From Acidithiobacillus caldus ATCC 51756 (lineage in GTDB: Bacteria > Pseudomonadota > Gammaproteobacteria > Acidithiobacillales > Acidithiobacillaceae), in the NCBI RefSeq assembly GCF_000175575.2, contig NZ_CP005987.1:1-64000 (forward strand): 64,000 nucleotides of DNA. Reading direction: 5' to 3'. The position numbers and the translations under genes are program-made. Numbering within the stretch: the stretch's first letter is position 1; the number at the start of each line of letters is the position of its first letter. This document shows positions 60,544-64,000 of this stretch, one piece after another. The notes under the pieces are model-generated. The model did not search any database. It worked only from the letters and a program-made list of their open reading frames with translations, and was not told the DNA's origin.

Positions 60544-61263
60544 TTACCGGCGGTCGTCGAGCGCGGCGGCGAATTGCGCCGGTGCATACACCGCAAGCCA
60601 GAAGGACCAGGCAACCGGGAAGATCCAGGCCAACAAAACGAGTTGCAGCAGAAAAAGCGGATAGACGAGCACCGTGTGCCGCAGTATCCACGTGAGGACG
60701 AGGAGGGACGAGGGTCCGGTCGCCCAGGCGACCCACTCCAGACGCAGCGCGCCGTCGTGGTCCCCGGTGGGAGAAACCAAAGCGCCCTGCAGCAGGAACC
60801 GCAACAGGTCCGCCAGCTGCACACGCCAGCCCTCGACCCGCACGGACCCGGGGAACAGCGCATAGGTCAGCGGGGCCAGGGTCGAGAGCGGGAAGGCGAG
60901 CAACAGCAATCGGCCGGAGAGGTCCCCGCGGGCGAGTCCTGGGCCGGGTCCAGACCACGCCCAGAACACCAGGGCGAAGACGCCACCCACCACCGCCATG
61001 GCCACCAGCAGGCGCTGCACCAAGACCAACCAATGCAGCCGGTAACCGAGCGCCACACCCCACGCCGCCATCCCCGCCGCCGACCACCCGAGCCCAATCA
61101 GGGGCAGCCACTGGGTGGCTATGGGCAAACGCAAGAGCACGAGCAGCGCGGCCACCGGGAAGAGAGCGACGAAGGGATGCAAGCGCACCCGGTCCACCGC
61201 CGACCAAAACAACCACCAGGGGAATCGCAAAGGGGTCTCCACACTGTCCGTTTTCCCCATCAT
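60544..61263 (-). CDS. multi-pass membrane protein, unknown
   Basis: About 239 residues from the ATG pair at 61263; an earlier ATG at 61326 is possible. Six or so hydrophobic segments separated by Arg/Gly-rich loops (FVALFPVAALLVLLRLP, LLVAMAVVGGVFALVFW, LFLLQLVLLAWIFPV). No family recognised. Not clearly coupled to neighbours. Confidence 0.6.
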   Translation of the reverse strand: MMGKTDSVETPLRFPWWLFWSAVDRVRLHPFVALFPVAALLVLLRLPIATQWLPLIGLGWSAAGMAAWGVALGYRLHWLVLVQRLLVAMAVVGGVFALVFWAWSGPGPGLARGDLSGRLLLLAFPLSTLAPLTYALFPGSVRVEGWRVQLADLLRFLLQGALVSPTGDHDGALRLEWVAWATGPSSLLVLTWILRHTVLVYPLFLLQLVLLAWIFPVAWSFWLAVYAPAQFAAALDDRR

Positions 61264-61340
61264 CCAGAGAACCCGGGCCGCTGTCCACTGGATCGGCGAA
61301 ATAGCTGATAAACGGCATAAGCCCATGCTATGCTTACGGC

Positions 61341-61541
61341 ATGAATACCGATACAGGGAATTGCCATAGCTCAGATACCGGCGAGGCATCGAACCGGCAA
61401 ACCAATCGATACTGCCAGTTGCTGGCCGAGCACGGGATCCACGTTGCCCAAGGCGCGTCTTTTCGCCATCTCCTGCAAGCCAGCGACCGCGCATTGCGGT
61501 GCTCACCGCACATAGCCACGGACAACGAGACCACGCACTAG
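61341..61541 (+). CDS. weak small reading frame
   Basis: 66 codons, ATG without a clear ribosome site, overlapping the upstream part of the opposite gene. A TATGCT element lies just upstream. Contains a short polar region (QLLAEHGIHVAQGASFRHL). It may be real because nothing else occupies 61264-61552, but support is thin. Confidence 0.25.
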   Translation: MNTDTGNCHSSDTGEASNRQTNRYCQLLAEHGIHVAQGASFRHLLQASDRALRCSPHIATDNETTH

Positions 61542-61552
61542 GGAACCTCCGC

Positions 61553-62260
61553 ATGCCGACGACCCAGTTATCCACAATTTCTGTGCATATCCCCGCGAAG
61601 AACGATGACAAGCGCCTGACAAAAATAGGCGTTTTGCTGCTGCCCATTTTCGCGGCAGGACTTGCCCACGCGGCCACGCCGACGACCGCGGGATATGCCG
61701 AACGCCTGTCCTGTTACCAGAAGATGCGCCAGAACGGGGAGAAGCCCGCGGCGGCCGGGCAGATCTGTGGGTGCTTCTTTCACCGACTGCGGGATCATCC
61801 GGTCGAGTGGCTGGAACTGCGAGCCTGGCGCCAGGAACATCCCGGAAAGGCGCTGCAGGGCAACCTGAACCAGGAAGTCACCCGGCAGGCGACCGCCTGC
61901 GTTGCCCAGGAGAAAGCCATCGCCGCACATCCGCGGGAGTACCGTGCCGAAGAACAACACAACGCCGCCGTCGCGCAATTCAACGCGCTCGTGCGCACCG
62001 AGCTGCAGCGCATGGTCCAAAACTGGCTCGCTGCCGGGGCACAGGCCGGAGAAACGGTGCGCGCCTGCGCCATGCGCATCACCTTCGACCGGGCAGGAGC
62101 GGTCCTGCTCACCAAAACGCCGCCGGAACAACCCCACTGCCCCTATTGGCTGCAGCTACGCGCGTACAAAAGCCGGATCGCGGCAGATCGGCTGTGGCAT
62201 ACTATGGTACAGAGCACCTACGCGATCACGGTGCATATTGCATCGACCGCACACGAGTAG
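61553..62260 (+). CDS. exported hypothetical protein
   Basis: 235 residues from the ATG at 61553. An N-terminal signal peptide (LTKIGVLLLPIFAAGLAHA) with a probable cleavage after Ala-His-Ala; Cys residues in ERLSCYQK and GQICGCFFHR may form periplasmic disulfides. No family recognised. First of a run of co-directional, envelope-linked genes (61553-64000) that fits a conjugation or envelope module. Confidence 0.6.
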   Translation: MPTTQLSTISVHIPAKNDDKRLTKIGVLLLPIFAAGLAHAATPTTAGYAERLSCYQKMRQNGEKPAAAGQICGCFFHRLRDHPVEWLELRAWRQEHPGKALQGNLNQEVTRQATACVAQEKAIAAHPREYRAEEQHNAAVAQFNALVRTELQRMVQNWLAAGAQAGETVRACAMRITFDRAGAVLLTKTPPEQPHCPYWLQLRAYKSRIAADRLWHTMVQSTYAITVHIASTAHE

Positions 62261-62272
62261 AGGACAAGCGTC

Positions 62273-62731
62273 TTGAACCAGTTCGGCCACCATATTACTG
62301 CCGCAGCGCTGGGCATCGCCGGCGCTGCCATCGCCGTCCAATCCGGGCTGCCCGTGCAAGGCGCCCTGTTCTTTGTCGGGGCCTTCGCCGGGGCCTCGGC
62401 CCCCGACTGGCTCGAGTTGCCGTTCCCCGGGGGGCGGGTGATCCCGCACCGCACGCTCACCCACGTTCCCTGGATCTGGCTGGTCGCCCTCTTGTGGGTG
62501 GCCGAGGCCCTGCACGGGTCCTGGCTCTGGCCGGTGGTCCTGGGCTTCGTTCTGGCCAGCCTCTTGCACCTGGCCATGGACAGCCTGAGCCCCATGGGCA
62601 TCCCCCTGGCAAATCCTGGAGGACGGCGGTACAGCCTGCACCTGTACCACACCGGAGGGCTCAGTGAGGCGGCCACGATCGCCGGCACGGTTGGGGCCTT
62701 TGCCCTGGTCGCCATCGGCATCACCGTATAA
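62273..62731 (+). CDS. YdjM/DUF457-like inner-membrane hydrolase
   Basis: 152 residues from a TTG with a GAGGAC site. Conserved metal-hydrolase-like residues of the family: HHITAA, SAPDWLE, HRTLTH and HLAMD, set in about four membrane helices. DUF457 members are predicted metal-dependent membrane hydrolases, some LexA-regulated; the substrate is unknown. Confidence 0.75.
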   Translation: MNQFGHHITAAALGIAGAAIAVQSGLPVQGALFFVGAFAGASAPDWLELPFPGGRVIPHRTLTHVPWIWLVALLWVAEALHGSWLWPVVLGFVLASLLHLAMDSLSPMGIPLANPGGRRYSLHLYHTGGLSEAATIAGTVGAFALVAIGITV

Positions 62732-62759
62732 GAGCGAACACGTAGAAGAGGAAAATCCC

Positions 62760-63221
62760 ATGTTCCAACGCGAACCACAGAAGATCCAGTTCAGCCTCAA
62801 CGCACCGCCGACGCAGGAAACGCTCGACGCCCTGCGCCATGAGGCGGCACAGCAAAGCCTGCTGTGGCTGGCTAGTGAGATTGCCTCCGTACTGATCGGC
62901 ATCGCCATCGGCATCACTCTGCTCCTGCTCCTGCCGCAGTGGTGGATGCAGGTGCTGGTGCTCGTGGCCATCGGCGCGGTCCTGGTGCCTGCCCTGTCCT
63001 GGATGCAGCGCTGTCGAACGACCTGGCAAACCCAGGTGCTGGAGCTTGCGCCCGAGCCGCTGGACAACGACAAGGTCACCGCCCTGCTGTGGGCCCAGCC
63101 GCCCAAGACGACGCATTATCTCCAGCTGGTCTACGCCCAGGAGCGCGAGCCCTGCCACGTCGAGTACCAGATGCTCACCCTGCTGTCGCAGCAAGAGAGG
63201 AAAAGCGGCCATGCGAGCTAA
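62760..63221 (+). CDS. membrane protein, unknown
   Basis: 153 residues, ATG with an AGAGGAAAA site. Two adjacent transmembrane helices (residues about 40-60 and 63-80) between a polar N-terminus and a soluble C-terminal domain. No family recognised. Overlaps the lipoprotein gene by 11 bp. Confidence 0.55.
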   Translation: MFQREPQKIQFSLNAPPTQETLDALRHEAAQQSLLWLASEIASVLIGIAIGITLLLLLPQWWMQVLVLVAIGAVLVPALSWMQRCRTTWQTQVLELAPEPLDNDKVTALLWAQPPKTTHYLQLVYAQEREPCHVEYQMLTLLSQQERKSGHAS

Positions 63222-63666
63222 CCCACGCGCTGCTACGGCGGTTTTTGTGCTTTCCGGAGTGTTGCTGGCCGGTTGCGCACAGATGCCGGAAGGGACAGCG
63301 AATCCCACGCTGGCCCAGCAAAACCTCCGCGAAACCACCCACCTGCTCCACAAGCAGCACGAGCTCGATCTGGCCACCGATGCCGTTGCCAACAAGCTCG
63401 ATCGCGTCCAGCACATCATCAACCGGCGAATCCGCGATCACCAGCCGTTGATCCACAGCGATAAGATGACCCACTCCGTAAACGTGATCCTGCCGGATAC
63501 GCCCTGCCAGACGCAGGTCGTTCACCCGGGCGATACCTTGTCCAGCCTCGCCGCCAAATACCAGGTTACGGTCGCCGATCTCATGCACTGGAACGGCATT
63601 ACCAACCCCAACCTCGTGCGGATCGGGCAGAAGCTGCAAGTAACCGCCTGCCATAAGAAGGGGTAA
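63211..63666 (+). CDS. LysM lipoprotein
   Basis: 151 residues, ATG inside the end of the preceding gene. Lipobox LLAGC at residues 18-22 predicts a lipid-anchored envelope protein. A helical middle region is followed by a LysM peptidoglycan-binding domain (VVHPGDTLSSLAAKYQVTVADLMHWNGI, in part, to KLQV). With the next gene it fits a cell-wall-acting step of a conjugation apparatus. Confidence 0.85.
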   Translation: MRANPRAATAVFVLSGVLLAGCAQMPEGTANPTLAQQNLRETTHLLHKQHELDLATDAVANKLDRVQHIINRRIRDHQPLIHSDKMTHSVNVILPDTPCQTQVVHPGDTLSSLAAKYQVTVADLMHWNGITNPNLVRIGQKLQVTACHKKG

Positions 63667-63669
63667 GGC

Positions 63670-64000
63670 ATGTTCACAGCGCATATTCAGCAGTGCATCG
63701 CGCAGGCGGCAGGGCAATATGGCGTAAGCCCAACTGCCATTGAACGACGCATCGACGAACATCCCGATGGAGTGGGCATCATGGGCTTGAACCGCTGGTG
63801 GCTGAAGGACCTCAGCCAGCCCGTAACCGCCAAGCAGCTCACCGCGCATCCCTGCCAGGACATCGCCATCGGGGCCTGGGTGCTCTCCGAATCGGAATCG
63901 GCCGCCAGCGCCGGAGCGGTACCCACCGTGGCTGCAACAGCCGCACCGCCACAAAAGACCCCCCGGCTCGTCCAGCAAGTCCCAGGCAGCCCCCAGGGCA
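63670..64000 (+). CDS. lytic-transglycosylase-like protein, cut by window end
   Basis: At least 110 residues, ATG at 63670, 3 bases after the lipoprotein stop. The N-terminal part resembles VirB1/TrbN-type transglycosylases: CIAQAAGQYGVSPTAIER, GIMGLNRWWLKDL and CQDIAIGAWVL. The usual catalytic Glu context (IxxxESG) is altered to IDEHPDGVG, so activity is uncertain. A Pro/Ala-rich linker begins at about residue 80 and the gene continues past the window. It suggests a type IV secretion/conjugation module follows. Confidence 0.6.
   Translation, partial: MFTAHIQQCIAQAAGQYGVSPTAIERRIDEHPDGVGIMGLNRWWLKDLSQPVTAKQLTAHPCQDIAIGAWVLSESESAASAGAVPTVAATAAPPQKTPRLVQQVPGSPQG

Overview
The window looks like a stretch of an Acidithiobacillus-type genome (acidophilic proteobacterium). 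That is an inference from the gene mix: AmiE, Anbu cluster, NtrBC/GlnA/GlnK/Amt, Bcs cellulose genes, many IS elements, and an ICE- or plasmid-like backbone with GTG/TTG starts and GA-rich ribosome sites. No rRNA, tRNA or CRISPR array was seen. Gene density is high, and there is much decay: at least ten genes are broken by frameshifts, an amber codon or IS elements.

Layout. (1) 1-10.8 kb, plus strand: mobile-element-like backbone with small coupled membrane proteins, a run of unrecognised genes ended by a strong terminator, then ssb, a TraR/DksA-type zinc-finger gene and a complete gyrA-gyrB pair (gyrA carries a 1-bp frameshift). (2) 10.8-13.1 kb: two different IS elements side by side, sharing one CTAA target copy. 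(3) 13.1-20.6 kb, minus strand: a decaying amide-utilisation locus (porin, APC permease, DUF190 PII-like protein, aliphatic amidase AmiE, NorD/CbbO-like VWA protein) with an ISL3 insertion. (4) 20.7-32.6 kb, minus strand: an Anbu (bacterial proteasome-homologue) locus with alpha-E protein, circularly permuted ATP-grasp, transglutaminase-DUF2126, Anbu, a PDC-sensor membrane protein and a second Anbu; two IS256 copies interrupt it. (5) 32.7-43.0 kb: nitrogen control, with ntrBC, glnA, glnK-amtB, a class I glutamine amidotransferase and a divergent PII paralogue. (6) 43.2-46.1 kb: three nested IS layers. (7) 46.2-54.3 kb, minus strand: galU and a bcsA-bcsB-bcsS-bcsZ cellulose operon. (8) 54.9-64 kb: Xre/RES toxin-antitoxin pair, then mobile-element backbone again (broken recJ, lipoprotein with LysM, lytic-transglycosylase-like protein running off the end), a candidate structured RNA and a candidate attenuator.

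How it fits together. Candidate sigma-54 (-24/-12) promoters, all with the GG-N10-GC core, lie before ntrBC, glnA, glnK-amtB, the PDC-sensor/Anbu operon, the amide locus and bcsA. GCAC-N7-GTGC NtrC-type sites lie before ntrBC and between glnA and glnK, and a one-mismatch site lies upstream of the Anbu operon. The middle of the window therefore reads as one nitrogen-responsive regulon linking amide capture, ammonium uptake and assimilation, an Anbu peptide-processing system and perhaps exopolysaccharide. The two backbone ends share a near-identical 20-bp promoter-like motif (4806 and 56141), which hints that the whole window is one large mobile element carrying nitrogen and polysaccharide cargo. 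An assembly join or chromosomal island is not excluded.
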